From: Massilia mucilaginosa
GTDB lineage: Bacteria; Pseudomonadota; Gammaproteobacteria; Burkholderiales; Burkholderiaceae_D
Direction of reading: 5' to 3'
Assembly (NCBI RefSeq): GCF_011682145.1
Contig: NZ_WHJH01000005.1
Location: forward strand, 62,001 to 126,000
Length of the DNA: 64,000 nucleotides
Shown: positions 1 to 9,269 of the stretch, in pieces
How positions within the stretch are numbered: the stretch's first letter is position 1
Layout: the number at the start of each line of letters is the position of its first letter
Notes under the pieces: model-generated
The model's input: only the letters and a program-made list of their open reading frames with translations
What the model was told of the DNA's origin: nothing
Database searches by the model: none
Translations under genes and position numbers: made by a program

Positions 1-450
1 GGCGCCAACCTGGCGCTGGCCTGCGACATCGTCCTGGCCGCCAAATCGGCCAGCTTCGTCGAAGTGTTCTGCAAACTGGGCCTGATTCCCGACACCGGCG
101 GCACCTGGCACCTTCCGCGCCTGGTCGGCCACGCGCGCGCCATGGGCATGGCCATGCTGGGCGAAAAAATCCCGGCCGAACTGGCCGAGCAATGGGGCCT
201 GATCTGGAAGTGCGTGCCCGACACCGCCCTGATGGACGACGCGATCGCCATGGCCGAACACTTCGCGGTGGCGCCGACCAAAGGCCTGGCCTTTACCAAG
301 CGCGCCATCCAGGCCAGCTACGCCAACAGCCTGCCGGAACAGCTCAAGCTCGAAGGCGAGATGATGCGCGAACTCGGTTACAGCCACGATTACCGCGAGG
401 GCGTGACCGCCTTCATCGAGAAGCGCGCGCCGCACTTCATGGGGGAATGA
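1..450 (+). CDS. paaG: PaaG, ring-1,2-epoxyphenylacetyl-CoA isomerase (5' truncated by window edge)
   Basis: The C-terminal 149 residues of an enoyl-CoA hydratase/isomerase (crotonase) family protein; the frame is open to base 1, so the start lies outside the window. Visible crotonase features are the helix carrying GANLALACDIVLAA and the following segment with LIPDTGGTWHLPRLVG. In the phenylacetate pathway PaaG isomerises the ring epoxide of phenylacetyl-CoA to an oxepin-CoA in the cytoplasm. Assignment as PaaG rather than PaaF (the hydratase) rests on the LIPDTGGTW segment and on position directly before paaH. The stop codon overlaps a possible ATG of paaH, showing translational coupling in a paa operon. 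Confidence 0.85.
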   Translation, partial: GANLALACDIVLAAKSASFVEVFCKLGLIPDTGGTWHLPRLVGHARAMGMAMLGEKIPAELAEQWGLIWKCVPDTALMDDAIAMAEHFAVAPTKGLAFTKRAIQASYANSLPEQLKLEGEMMRELGYSHDYREGVTAFIEKRAPHFMGE

Positions 451-452
451 GC

Positions 453-2000
453 ATGGCAGCACTGGAACAAGGCAGCATCGTCGCCGTCATCGGCAGTGGC
501 GCCATGGGCGCCGGCATCGCGCAGGTAGCCGCGGCATCGGGCTATCGGGTCAAGCTGTTCGACACGCGCCCCGGCGCGGTCGACAAGGCGATTGCCGATA
601 TCGGCAAGGTGTACGCCACGCTGGTCGAAAAAGGCCGCATGAGCGGCGACGCGGCAGTTGCCGCGCACGCGCGCCTGCAGAGCGTGGCCACGCTGAAAGA
701 AGTTGACGACGCCGCCCTGGTGATCGAGGCCATTGTCGAAAACCTCGATGTCAAGCGCATGCTGTTCGCCGACCTCGAAAACGTGGTTGGCGACGACTGC
801 ATTTTGGCGACCAATACCTCGTCGATCTCGGTGACGGCGATCGCCGCGCCGCTGCGCCGCCCGCAACGCCTGGTCGGCATGCACTTCTTTAACCCGGTGC
901 CGCTGATGGCGCTGGTCGAAGTGATCAGCGGCCTGGCCACCGATCCGGCCGTCGCCGATACGGTCTACGCCACCGCCAGCGCCTGGGGCAAGAACCCGGT
1001 GCACGCCAAGTCGACGCCCGGCTTCATCGTCAACCGCGTGGCGCGCCCGTTCTACGCCGAAGGCCTGCGCCTGTTGCAGGAGCAGGCGGCAAGCGCCGCC
1101 ACCCTGGACGCGGTCATGCGCGACTGCGGCGGCTTTCGCATGGGCCCCTTCGAGCTGATGGACCTGATCGGCCACGATGTCAATTTCTCGGTCACGCAGT
1201 CGGTGTTCAACGCCTATTTCGGCGACCCGCGCTTTACGCCATCGGTGTTGCAGCAAGAGATGGTCAACGCCGGCTTCTTCGGCCGTAAATCGGGACGCGG
1301 CTTTTACCAGTACGGCGAGGGCGCGACCAGGGCGGCGGCCAGCCAGGAAGCGGCGCAAGTGCGCCCGGAAGTGGTCAGCATCAGTATCGACGCCGACGTG
1401 CTTGACGCGGTGACGCAGGCGCTGGAACAGCGCCTGGCCGGCGCCGGCTTCACGGTCGGCCACCGCAAGCCGCTCGAGCATGCGGGCGAAAACGAAGCGC
1501 CGGCGTTCCACTGCAACGGCGCCGCCATTTTCCTGACCGACGGGCGCAGCGCCACCGAGCGCGCCAGCGCCAATCACCATCCCGACACGGTGCTGTTCGA
1601 CCTCGCGCTCGATTACGGCAAGGCCACCCGCATCGCGCTGGCACGCGCCGACCAGTGCAGCGACGCCGCCTGGAACGCGGCGGTCGGCCTGTTCCAGGCG
1701 GCCGGTTTTGCGGTCACGCGGCTGGACGACGTGCCCGGTATGGCGGTCATGCGCACGGTCGCCATGCTGGCCAACGAAGCGGCCGACGCGGTCAACCAGG
1801 GCGTGTGTACTGCGCCGGCGGTCGACATCGCAATGCAAAAAGGCGTCAACTACCCGCGCGGGCCGCTGGCCTGGGCCAGTGCGGTCGGCATTGGGCACAT
1901 CGTGACGGTGCTTGCCAACCTGGCCGCCGCGTATGGCGAGGACCGCTACCGCGTCGCGCCGCTGCTGCGCCGCAAACTAGCCAATGGAAGCGCCTTCTGA
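453..2000 (+). CDS. paaH: PaaH, 3-hydroxyadipyl-CoA dehydrogenase
   Basis: NAD-dependent 3-hydroxyacyl-CoA dehydrogenase that oxidises 3-hydroxyadipyl-CoA to 3-oxoadipyl-CoA in phenylacetate breakdown. The N-terminus has the Rossmann motif VIGSGAMGAGIAQVAA. The catalytic-His region reads GMHFFNPVPLMALVEV, followed by TPGFIVNRVARPF at the junction with the C-terminal 3HCDH domain. A second 3HCDH-like domain follows, giving about 515 residues, usual for PaaH-type fusions and longer than fatty-acid HbdA enzymes. ATG 453 is chosen because GGGGGA lies 6 nt upstream; an ATG at 447 overlapping the paaG stop is also possible but has no spacing for a ribosome site. It is followed by paaI after 3 nt. 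Confidence 0.93.
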   Translation: MAALEQGSIVAVIGSGAMGAGIAQVAAASGYRVKLFDTRPGAVDKAIADIGKVYATLVEKGRMSGDAAVAAHARLQSVATLKEVDDAALVIEAIVENLDVKRMLFADLENVVGDDCILATNTSSISVTAIAAPLRRPQRLVGMHFFNPVPLMALVEVISGLATDPAVADTVYATASAWGKNPVHAKSTPGFIVNRVARPFYAEGLRLLQEQAASAATLDAVMRDCGGFRMGPFELMDLIGHDVNFSVTQSVFNAYFGDPRFTPSVLQQEMVNAGFFGRKSGRGFYQYGEGATRAAASQEAAQVRPEVVSISIDADVLDAVTQALEQRLAGAGFTVGHRKPLEHAGENEAPAFHCNGAAIFLTDGRSATERASANHHPDTVLFDLALDYGKATRIALARADQCSDAAWNAAVGLFQAAGFAVTRLDDVPGMAVMRTVAMLANEAADAVNQGVCTAPAVDIAMQKGVNYPRGPLAWASAVGIGHIVTVLANLAAAYGEDRYRVAPLLRRKLANGSAF

Positions 2001-2003
2001 CCC

Positions 2004-2456
2004 ATGCACACTGACCCTCACGCGCTTGACCCTCAGGCGCTGGCCGAACTGGCCGGCAAAACCATGTTCGAGCGCGATCCCGCCAGCCAGGCGCTCGGCA
2101 TGCTGCTCGCCGAGATCCGTCCCGGCTACGCGCATATGACGATGCCGGTGCGGCGCGATATGCTCAACGGCCACCAGACCTGCCACGGCGGCTACATCTT
2201 CATGTTGGCCGACAGCGCCTTTGCCTTCGCCTGCAATTCGCACAACCTCAACACCGTGGGCGCGGGCTGCACCATCGACTACCTGTCGCCGGGGCGCGAA
2301 GGCGACCTGCTGACGGCCGTAGCGATCGAGCAGGCGCTGTCGGGCAAAACCGGCGTCTACGACATCACCGTCACCAACCAGGACGGCCGCACGGTCGCCC
2401 TGTTCCGAGGCAAATCGCATCGCGTGACGGGCAACGTGGCAGAACTGCCGCAATAG
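2004..2456 (+). CDS. paaI: PaaI, phenylacetyl-CoA-pathway hotdog thioesterase
   Basis: A 150-residue single-domain hotdog thioesterase. In the paa pathway PaaI hydrolyses dead-end ring-hydroxylated or epoxidised phenylacetyl-CoA, protecting the cell from CoA depletion and reactive intermediates. The family signature around the active site is visible as NGHQTCHGGYIFMLADSAFA, followed by the core strand TIDYLSPGREGD. Length matches known PaaI proteins (about 140-150 residues). It sits 3 nt after paaH and 10 nt before paaK, so it is transcribed with them. Confidence 0.93.
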   Translation: MHTDPHALDPQALAELAGKTMFERDPASQALGMLLAEIRPGYAHMTMPVRRDMLNGHQTCHGGYIFMLADSAFAFACNSHNLNTVGAGCTIDYLSPGREGDLLTAVAIEQALSGKTGVYDITVTNQDGRTVALFRGKSHRVTGNVAELPQ

Positions 2457-2466
2457 GAGGAACACC

Positions 2467-3783
2467 ATGGTCCAACGCACGCCAGCTCCCGATGACCTGG
2501 AACCGATCGAACGCGCCAGCCGCGACGAGCTGCAAGCCTTGCAGCTCGAACGCATGAAGTGGTCGCTGAAACACGCCTACGACAACGTGCCGCACTACCG
2601 CGCCGCGTTCGACGCCGCCGGCGTGCATCCGGACGACCTGCGCACCCTGGCGGACCTGGCCAAATTCCCGTTCACCGACAAGAAAACCCTGCGCGACAAT
2701 TATCCCTTCGGCCTGTTCGCGGTCCCGCGCGAGAAGGTGGTGCGCATCCACGCCTCGTCCGGCACCACCGGCAAGGCGACGGTGGTGGGCTACACCCGGA
2801 ACGACATCGACACCTGGGCCAATGTGGTGGCGCGCTCGATCCGCGCCGCCGGCGGGCGCGCGGGCGACATGGTGCACGTCTCGTACGGCTACGGCCTGTT
2901 TACCGGCGGGCTGGGGGCGCACTACGGCGCCGAGCGGCTTGGCTGCACCGTGATCCCGATGTCGGGCGGGCAGACCGAAAAGCAGGTGCAGCTCATTTGC
3001 GACTTCAAGCCCGAGATCATCATGGTCACGCCGTCGTACATGCTGAACATCATCGAGGAATTCACGCGCCAGGGGCTCGATCCGGCGGCGTCCTCGCTCA
3101 AGGTCGGCATCTTCGGGGCCGAGCCGTGGACCGATGGCATGCGCAGCGAGATCGAAAAGCGCGCCGGGATCGACGCGGTCGACATCTACGGCCTGTCCGA
3201 AGTCATGGGGCCGGGTGTCGCCAGCGAATGCATCGAGAGCAAGGACGGCCCGGTCGTGTGGGAGGATCATTTCTACCCCGAGGTGATCGACCCGGATACC
3301 GGCGAAGTGCTGCCCGACGGTGCCGAAGGCGAACTGGTTTTCACCTCGCTGACCAAGGAAGCGCTGCCCATCATCCGCTACCGCACGCGCGACCTCACGC
3401 GCCTGTTACCGCCGACTTCGCGCGCGATGCGCCGCATGGGGAGAATCAACGGCCGTTCGGACGACATGCTGATCATCCGCGGCGTGAACGTGTTCCCCAG
3501 CCAGATCGAAGAACTGATCCTGCAGATGCCGCTGCTCGCGCCCCACTACCAGCTGGTGGTCTCGCGCGACGGCCATCTGGACAAGCTCGATGTGGTGGCC
3601 GAACTGCGCGACGGGTCGCAGTCGCAGGACGCCGTGGCGGCGCTGGCGCGCGACCTCGAACACCGCATCAAGACCTACGTGGGCGTGACCACGCGGGTGA
3701 ACCTGCTGCTCGCCAACGGCATCGAGCGCACCCTGACCGGCAAGGCCCGGCGCGTGATCGACCAGCGTCCAAAATCGCATTGA
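2467..3783 (+). CDS. paaK: PaaK, phenylacetate--CoA ligase
   Basis: AMP-forming phenylacetate-CoA ligase (438 residues), the entry enzyme that activates phenylacetate with ATP and CoA. The adenylate-forming P-loop HASSGTTGKATVVGYT lies near residue 100, the motif YGLSEVMGPG near 240, and the C-terminal domain carries RGVNVFPSQIEELI with the hinge and TGKARRVI at the end (probable catalytic Lys). Length is standard for PaaK (430-440). A strong AGGAGGA ribosome site stands 6 nt before the ATG. It lies inside the paa operon between paaI and the thiolase. Confidence 0.95.
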   Translation: MVQRTPAPDDLEPIERASRDELQALQLERMKWSLKHAYDNVPHYRAAFDAAGVHPDDLRTLADLAKFPFTDKKTLRDNYPFGLFAVPREKVVRIHASSGTTGKATVVGYTRNDIDTWANVVARSIRAAGGRAGDMVHVSYGYGLFTGGLGAHYGAERLGCTVIPMSGGQTEKQVQLICDFKPEIIMVTPSYMLNIIEEFTRQGLDPAASSLKVGIFGAEPWTDGMRSEIEKRAGIDAVDIYGLSEVMGPGVASECIESKDGPVVWEDHFYPEVIDPDTGEVLPDGAEGELVFTSLTKEALPIIRYRTRDLTRLLPPTSRAMRRMGRINGRSDDMLIIRGVNVFPSQIEELILQMPLLAPHYQLVVSRDGHLDKLDVVAELRDGSQSQDAVAALARDLEHRIKTYVGVTTRVNLLLANGIERTLTGKARRVIDQRPKSH

Positions 3784-3797
3784 ATCAAGGAGCACCT

Positions 3798-5012
3798 GTG
3801 AACAAACCGACCGACGCCTTTATCTGCGACGCCATCCGTACCCCGTTCGGCCGCTACGGCGGCTCGCTCTCCGGCATGCGCGCCGACGACCTGGCCGCGC
3901 TGCCGATCGCCGCCCTGATCGCGCGCAACCCCGGCGTGGACTGGACGGCCGTGGATGACCTGTATTTCGGCTGCGCCAACCAGGCCGGCGAAGACAACCG
4001 CAACGTGGCCCGCATGGCTGCACTACTGGCGGGCCTGCCGCCGGAAGTCCCGGCCAGCACCATCAACCGCCTGTGCGGCTCCAGCCTGGACGCCGTCGGC
4101 ATCGCCGCGCGCGCCATCAAGGCTGGCGAAGCGAACCTGATCATCGCCGGTGGCGTGGAAAGCATGACGCGCGCGCCTTTCGTGATGGGCAAGGCCGACA
4201 GCGCGTTCTCGCGCGCCGCCAAGATCGAAGACACCACCATGGGCTGGCGCTTCGTCAACCCGCTCATGAAGGCGCAATACGGCATCGACTCGATGCCAGA
4301 GACGGCCGAAAACGTGGCGCAGGAATTCAACATCAACCGCGCCGACCAGGATGCGTTCGCGCTGCGCAGCCAGCAGCGCTGGGCCGCAGCCCATGCCGCC
4401 GGCGTGTTCAGGGACGAAATCGTCCCTGTCACCATCGTGCAGAAGAAGGGCGAGGCGCGCGTATTCGACACCGACGAGCATCCGCGTCCCGACACCAGCA
4501 TCGAGATGCTGGCCAAGCTCAAGGGCGTGGTCACCCCAAGCGGCACCGTCACCGCCGGTAACGCCTCGGGCATCAACGACGGCGCCTGCGCCATCCTGAT
4601 CGCATCAAGCAGCGCCGCCGAGCGCTTCGGCCTCACGCCGCGCGCGCGCATCGTCGGCATGGCCCTGGCCGGACTGGAACCGCGCATCATGGGCTTCGGT
4701 CCCTCGCCAGCGACCAAAAAGGTGCTGGCGATGACCGGCCTGTCCATCGGCCAGATGGACGTGATCGAGTTGAACGAGGCCTTTGCCGCGCAGGGCCTGG
4801 CGGTCACGCGCGACCTGGGCCTGGCCGACGACGCCGCCCACGTCAACCCGAACGGCGGTGCGATCGCCATCGGCCACCCGCTGGGCGCGTCCGGTGCGCG
4901 CCTGGTGCTCGCCGCTGTCAACCAGCTGCACCGCACTGGCGGGCGCTACGCGCTGTGCACGATGTGCATCGGCGTCGGGCAGGGCATTGCCCTGATCATC
5001 GAAAAAGTATAA
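3798..5012 (+). CDS. pcaF: 3-oxoadipyl-CoA thiolase (PcaF/PaaJ)
   Basis: Thiolase of 404 residues that cleaves 3-oxoadipyl-CoA to succinyl-CoA and acetyl-CoA, the last step of phenylacetate and beta-ketoadipate breakdown. Active-site Cys is in TINRLCGSSLDAVG; the C-terminal His/Cys motifs are NPNGGAIAIGHPLGASGAR and CTMCIGVGQG. The N-terminus ICDAIRTPFGRYGG and NEAFAAQGLAV are typical of the 3-oxoadipyl group. A GTG start at 3798 is chosen: AAGGAG lies 5 nt upstream and the protein then begins at the family's usual point, while the open frame extends far upstream through paaK. The next gene, paaY, begins 10 nt later. Confidence 0.92.
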   Translation: MNKPTDAFICDAIRTPFGRYGGSLSGMRADDLAALPIAALIARNPGVDWTAVDDLYFGCANQAGEDNRNVARMAALLAGLPPEVPASTINRLCGSSLDAVGIAARAIKAGEANLIIAGGVESMTRAPFVMGKADSAFSRAAKIEDTTMGWRFVNPLMKAQYGIDSMPETAENVAQEFNINRADQDAFALRSQQRWAAAHAAGVFRDEIVPVTIVQKKGEARVFDTDEHPRPDTSIEMLAKLKGVVTPSGTVTAGNASGINDGACAILIASSSAAERFGLTPRARIVGMALAGLEPRIMGFGPSPATKKVLAMTGLSIGQMDVIELNEAFAAQGLAVTRDLGLADDAAHVNPNGGAIAIGHPLGASGARLVLAAVNQLHRTGGRYALCTMCIGVGQGIALIIEKV

Positions 5013-5022
5013 GGTGCGCGCC

Positions 5023-5619
5023 ATGGTCAAGGTCTACGCAATCAATGGCGTCACGCCGGTGGTCCATCCAAGCGCTTACGTGCATCCGAGCGCGGTGCTG
5101 ATCGGCGACGTGATCGTCGGCCCGCGCTGCTACGTCGGCCCGCTGGCCTCGATGCGCGGCGACTTTGGCCGGCTGATCCTCGCAGAAGGCGCCAATCTGC
5201 AAGACACCTGCGTCATGCACGGCTTTCCCGGCGAAGACACGGTGGTCGAAGTCGATGGCCACATCGGCCACGGCGCGGTGCTGCACGGCTGCCGCATCAA
5301 GCGCAACGCCATGGTCGGCATGAACGCCGTGGTGATGGACCGCGCCGTGGTGGGCGAGGAATCGATTGTCGCCGCCATGAGTTTTGTGAAGGCCGGCATG
5401 CTCATCCCGCCGCGCAGCATGGTCATGGGCACGCCGGCGCGTATCATGCGCGAACTGACGGACCAGGAAGTCAAATGGAAGAGCTTCGGCACCAGGCAGT
5501 ACCACGACCTGGCGGTGCGCTCGATGGACACCATGCGCGAAGTCGAGGCGTTGACCGAAGTCGAGCCAAACCGCGCCCGCATCGACCTTGGCCCGGACCT
5601 GCATACCCATAAAGAATAG
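5023..5619 (+). CDS. paaY: PaaY, left-handed beta-helix protein of the phenylacetate pathway
   Basis: A 198-residue gamma-carbonic-anhydrase-like hexapeptide-repeat protein. PaaY is associated with the paa pathway, where it is reported to act as a thioesterase acting on ring-intermediate CoA by-products. Hexapeptide strands are visible in HPSAYVHPSAVLIGDVIVG and in the later IGHGAVLHGCRIKRNAMVGM. Length agrees with E. coli PaaY (196). ATG 5023 is preferred with AAGG 8 nt upstream; a GTG three codons earlier (5014) is possible. It is flanked by the thiolase and paaZ in the same operon. Confidence 0.92.
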   Translation: MVKVYAINGVTPVVHPSAYVHPSAVLIGDVIVGPRCYVGPLASMRGDFGRLILAEGANLQDTCVMHGFPGEDTVVEVDGHIGHGAVLHGCRIKRNAMVGMNAVVMDRAVVGEESIVAAMSFVKAGMLIPPRSMVMGTPARIMRELTDQEVKWKSFGTRQYHDLAVRSMDTMREVEALTEVEPNRARIDLGPDLHTHKE

Positions 5620-5643
5620 AACAGAGAATTAGGAGAAGACACC

Positions 5644-7695
5644 ATGCAAACCATATCGACCCTGCAAAGCCTGATCGGCGGCCGCTGGCTCGGCGCCGAA
5701 GCGTCGGTGCCGCTGCACTGCGCGCTCAATAACAGCCTGATTTACCACACCCACGCCGAAAAGATCGACTTCGACGAGGCAGTCACCTATGCGCGCGGCA
5801 CCGGCGTGCCGGCCCTGATGTCGCTCGACTTCCAGAAGCGCGCCGCCTGCCTCAAGGCGCTGGCGCTGTACCTGATGGAGCGCAAGGAAGAGCTGTACGC
5901 GATCTCGCACCTGACCGGCGCCACCCGCCCGGACAGCTGGGTCGATATCGAAGGCGGCATCGGCACCCTGTTCGCGTACGCCAGCATGGGCAGCCGCGAA
6001 CTCCCGTCGAGCAACGTGCTGCACGAAGGCCCGGCGCTCGCGCTGGGCAAGAACGGCGGCTTTGCCGGTACCCACATCCTGGTGCCGCGCGGCGGGCTGG
6101 CGGTGCACATCAACGCCTTCAACTTCCCGATCTGGGGCCTGCTCGAAAAATTCGCGCCGAGCTTCCTGGCCGCGATGCCGTGCATCGGCAAACCCGCCAC
6201 CGCCACCAGCTACCTGACCGAAGCCGTGGTCCGCATGATGCACGAGTCAAGCCTGCTGCCGGCGGGCGCGCTGCAACTGGTCATCGGCAGTACCGGCGAC
6301 CTGCTCGACCGCCTGACCGGCGCCGACGTGGTGACGTTCACCGGTTCGGCCGATACCGCCGCCAAGCTGCGCGTGAACAAAAATCTGATCGCCCACTCGG
6401 TGCCGTTCACCGCCGAAGCCGATTCGCTCAACTGCGCCATCCTGGGGCCGGACGTCACGCCCGACGATGTCGAGTTCGACCTGTTCGTCAAGGAAGTCGC
6501 GCGCGAGATGACCGGCAAGGCCGGCCAGAAGTGCACCGCGATCCGCCGCATCATCGTACCGAAGCGGCACGTCGAGGCGGTGGGCGAGCGCCTGCGCGAA
6601 CGCCTCGCAAAAATCGTCGTGGGCGATCCGTCGGTGAAAGAGGTGCGCATGGGCGCACTGGCGTCGATGGACCAGCACCGCGATGTGAGCGAGCGGGTCG
6701 AGATGCTCGCACGCGGCAACGAGATCTTGTTCGGCGCCAAGGACGGCTTCAAGCCGGTGGGCGATGGCGCTGCCAATGGCGCCTTCTTCTCGCCGACCCT
6801 GCTGCTGTGCCGCGACGGCATGAACAACGACGCCGTGCACGATATCGAAGCCTTTGGCCCGGTCAGCACGATGATGACCTATTCCGATCTGGACGAAGCG
6901 CTGGCGCTGGCCGCGCGCGGCAAAGGAAGCCTGGTCAGCACGCTGGTGACCAGGGACACCGCGATTGCGGCGCGCGCGGTGCCGGTGGCGGCGGCTTCGC
7001 ACGGCCGCGTGCTGGTGCTCGAGCGCGAAGCGGCGGTCGATTCGACCGGCCACGGCTCGCCCCTGCCGCAGTTGAAGCACGGCGGTCCGGGCCGCGCCGG
7101 CGGCGGCGAGGAGTTGGGCGGGATTCGCGCGGTGCGCCACTTCTTGCAGCGCGCCGCGGTTCAGGGTTCGCCCACCATGCTGGCCGCGATCACGGGCGAG
7201 TACGTGCGCGGCGCGGCCGTGCGCGAGAGCGACCTGCACCCGTTCCGCAAGTATTTCGAGGAACTGCAAATGGGCGACTCGCTGCTCACGCACCGTCGCA
7301 CGGTGAGCGAGGCCGATATCGTCAACTTCGGCGGGATTTCGGGCGACTATTTTTACATGCACTTCGACGAGATCGCGGCCAAGGATTCGCAGTTCGGCAA
7401 GCGCATCGCGCACGGCTACTTTGTGCTGTCGGCGGCGGCGGGCTTGTTCGTTTCGCCGGCGCCGGGCCCGGTGCTGGCCAACTACGGGCTGGATAATCTG
7501 CGCTTCATCACGCCGGTGGCGATTGGCGACACGATCCGCGCACGCCTGACGTGCAAGCGCAAGGTGGACCGCAACCGCACCGACGACAAGGGCGTGGGGC
7601 AGGGCGTGGTGGCGTGGGATGTGCAGGTCACCAACCAGCATGATGAGCTGGTGGCCAGTTACGATATTCTGACGCTGGTGATGAAGAAGGGGTGA
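5644..7695 (+). CDS. paaZ: PaaZ, bifunctional oxepin-CoA hydrolase / 3-oxo-5,6-didehydrosuberyl-CoA semialdehyde dehydrogenase
   Basis: A 683-residue fusion protein. Residues about 1-530 form an aldehyde dehydrogenase domain ([16 protein letters not shown]; nucleophile Cys297 in [26 protein letters not shown]). Residues about 545-683 form a MaoC-type hydratase domain with [13 protein letters not shown], where the Asp and His of the hydratase site lie. The hydratase domain opens the oxepin ring and the dehydrogenase domain oxidises the resulting aldehyde before it can cyclise to a tropone. Length equals E. coli PaaZ (681). AGGAG lies 8 nt upstream of the ATG. It is the last gene of the operon; a palindromic repeat follows. 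Confidence 0.95.
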   Translation: MQTISTLQSLIGGRWLGAEASVPLHCALNNSLIYHTHAEKIDFDEAVTYARGTGVPALMSLDFQKRAACLKALALYLMERKEELYAISHLTGATRPDSWVDIEGGIGTLFAYASMGSRELPSSNVLHEGPALALGKNGGFAGTHILVPRGGLAVHINAFNFPIWGLLEKFAPSFLAAMPCIGKPATATSYLTEAVVRMMHESSLLPAGALQLVIGSTGDLLDRLTGADVVTFTGSADTAAKLRVNKNLIAHSVPFTAEADSLNCAILGPDVTPDDVEFDLFVKEVAREMTGKAGQKCTAIRRIIVPKRHVEAVGERLRERLAKIVVGDPSVKEVRMGALASMDQHRDVSERVEMLARGNEILFGAKDGFKPVGDGAANGAFFSPTLLLCRDGMNNDAVHDIEAFGPVSTMMTYSDLDEALALAARGKGSLVSTLVTRDTAIAARAVPVAAASHGRVLVLEREAAVDSTGHGSPLPQLKHGGPGRAGGGEELGGIRAVRHFLQRAAVQGSPTMLAAITGEYVRGAAVRESDLHPFRKYFEELQMGDSLLTHRRTVSEADIVNFGGISGDYFYMHFDEIAAKDSQFGKRIAHGYFVLSAAAGLFVSPAPGPVLANYGLDNLRFITPVAIGDTIRARLTCKRKVDRNRTDDKGVGQGVVAWDVQVTNQHDELVASYDILTLVMKKG

Positions 7696-7728
7696 GGGGC
7701 GCGGTGATATCTACCGCAACATTTAGCT

Positions 7729-7827
7729 CCGTCATTCCCGGCCTCGGCGGCCCCCTTGGCGGGAATCCAAGGCTTCGTAGCTTAGCAACGAAATTGGGTT
7801 CCCGCCTTCGCGGGAACGACGGTTTTT
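7729..7827. repeat. Compound REP-like palindromic element after paaZ
   Basis: Outer arms CCGTCATTCCCG (7729-7740) and CGGGAACGACGG (7811-7822) are near-complementary. Inside, GGCGGGAATCCAAG and TTGGGTTCCCGCC form a second inverted pair. The right half contains a compact hairpin GTTCCCGC-CTTC-GCGGGAAC followed by GACGGTTTTTAG, so it could also end paa transcription. Related elements occur at 17355, 37127 and 57031, all beside gene ends. Confidence 0.75.
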
Positions 7828-7859
7828 AGGCTAACGCTACTGGCACGTGCACAGGCTTT

Positions 7860-9260
7860 TTACACAAACCCCATATTGCGCGTACTTGCGTTGTAATTCC
7901 CCAGATTCGGCAGCAGCGCCAGCAACTCGCTGTTCGACACCCCCAGCCACGCGCCCATGGTGGCCGCGAACTGGTCCACCGACGTGGTCGGCAGCAAGCG
8001 CCCCTGGCCCACATCATCCGGGCCGCCATTGGCCACAATCGGCGCGGTGCCGTAAAAGCGCTTGCCCTTGACCGCGCCGCCCATCACAAAATGCATGCTG
8101 CCCCAGCCATGATCCGAGCCGTCGGCATTGCCCGCCATGGTGCGTCCGAAGTCCGAGGCGGTGAAGGTGGTCACCTTGTCGGCCACGCCCAGTTCCACCG
8201 TCGCCGCATAAAACGCCGCCATCGCGTCGCCCAGCCTGGTCATCAGCACCGGATGGTTGGTTGCCATGCCGTCGTGATTGTCGAAGCCGCCCATCGACAC
8301 GAAAAACACTTGCCGTTTCGCGCCCAGGGTCGGACCGGCGGCGATCATGCGCGCCACCAGTTTCAACTGGTCGCCCAGGTTGTTTCCGGTCGGGAACGGA
8401 GTCTTCGGCGCCGGCGTCGAGGTCAAGGCCCCGGTCAGCACTTCATTGGCTTCGATCGAGCGCTTGCCGATGCGGTTGTATTCGTTTTCCAGCACGTTGC
8501 TGCGCTGCTGCGTCATCAAGGTGCGCAGCGCCGTCGAGGCCGCAGCCGAACCGAACAGCGAATTCTTCAGCCCCGCCAGCGGTACCGAGCCATTGGTCGA
8601 TACCTGATATTGCACAGCGGTATTGCCCGACAAGAACACCGCATTGTTCGAGACGTTGATGCAGGTAAAGGTCGAGTGCGTATTGCTTGACTGGAACAGG
8701 TCGCCGATGCGTCCGCCCCAGCCGGAGGTGGCGCCTTCCGGCGACGAGGACTGGAATACCGACTGCTGGTCGTTGTGCGAAAACAGTTTTGGCGGCAGGC
8801 GCCCGGTCTTCTGGGTGTACTGGAGCTTGGTGGTCGGCTGCACCAGGTTGCCCACGTTCAGGATCACGGCCAGCTTGCCGTCATTAAAGATCGGCATCAG
8901 CGGCGCGAGGTTGGGCGCCAGCGCATACTGGTGCTGGAAACCGGCCGAGTCGACCGGCACCACGGTCGGAGTCAGCGCGGTCGCGCCCAGCGCGGCGCGG
9001 CTGTGCGCAAAATTGGGACGGAACGACTGGTACAGCGCGTGGCTGGTCTGGTCGTACGGCGTGACGGTATTCGCGTAGTCGTTGCCGCCGTACAGGAATA
9101 CGCAGACCAGTGCCTTGTAGTCGGTGGCCGTGGCCGCGCTGGCCTCGGACATGGCGGCGATGTTGATCGCCCATGGCGCGGCCACGCCGGCGACCGACAG
9201 GGCCGAGGCGCGTTGCAGGAAGGCGCGGCGCGATGCATTGGTTCCATTTTTGTTTTGCAT
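7860..9260 (-). CDS. DUF1501 family protein, Tat-exported
   Basis: A 466-residue DUF1501 protein (sulfatase/alkaline-phosphatase-superfamily-like fold, function not established). The N-terminus has a twin-arginine-type signal: SRRAFLQRAS followed by a hydrophobic Ala-rich segment and an Ala-x-Ala site near ASAATA, so it is exported folded. Family-typical segments are VFLYGGNDYANTV near residue 55, VSMGGFDNHDG near 330 and FTASDFGRTMAGNADGSDHG near 375. It lies 9 nt downstream of the DUF1800 gene in the same direction, the classic DUF1800-DUF1501 pair, so both are made together. The pair is common in proteobacteria and planctomycetes; its substrate is unknown. Confidence 0.9.
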   Translation of the reverse strand: MQNKNGTNASRRAFLQRASALSVAGVAAPWAINIAAMSEASAATATDYKALVCVFLYGGNDYANTVTPYDQTSHALYQSFRPNFAHSRAALGATALTPTVVPVDSAGFQHQYALAPNLAPLMPIFNDGKLAVILNVGNLVQPTTKLQYTQKTGRLPPKLFSHNDQQSVFQSSSPEGATSGWGGRIGDLFQSSNTHSTFTCINVSNNAVFLSGNTAVQYQVSTNGSVPLAGLKNSLFGSAAASTALRTLMTQQRSNVLENEYNRIGKRSIEANEVLTGALTSTPAPKTPFPTGNNLGDQLKLVARMIAAGPTLGAKRQVFFVSMGGFDNHDGMATNHPVLMTRLGDAMAAFYAATVELGVADKVTTFTASDFGRTMAGNADGSDHGWGSMHFVMGGAVKGKRFYGTAPIVANGGPDDVGQGRLLPTTSVDQFAATMGAWLGVSNSELLALLPNLGNYNASTRNMGFV

Positions 9261-9269
9261 GGCTGCTTC

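Noticed and set aside
390-1898. A 502-codon open frame antisense to paaH
   Set aside because: Rich in Arg, His and Gly with no domain; a shadow of a GC-rich gene with strong third-position bias.
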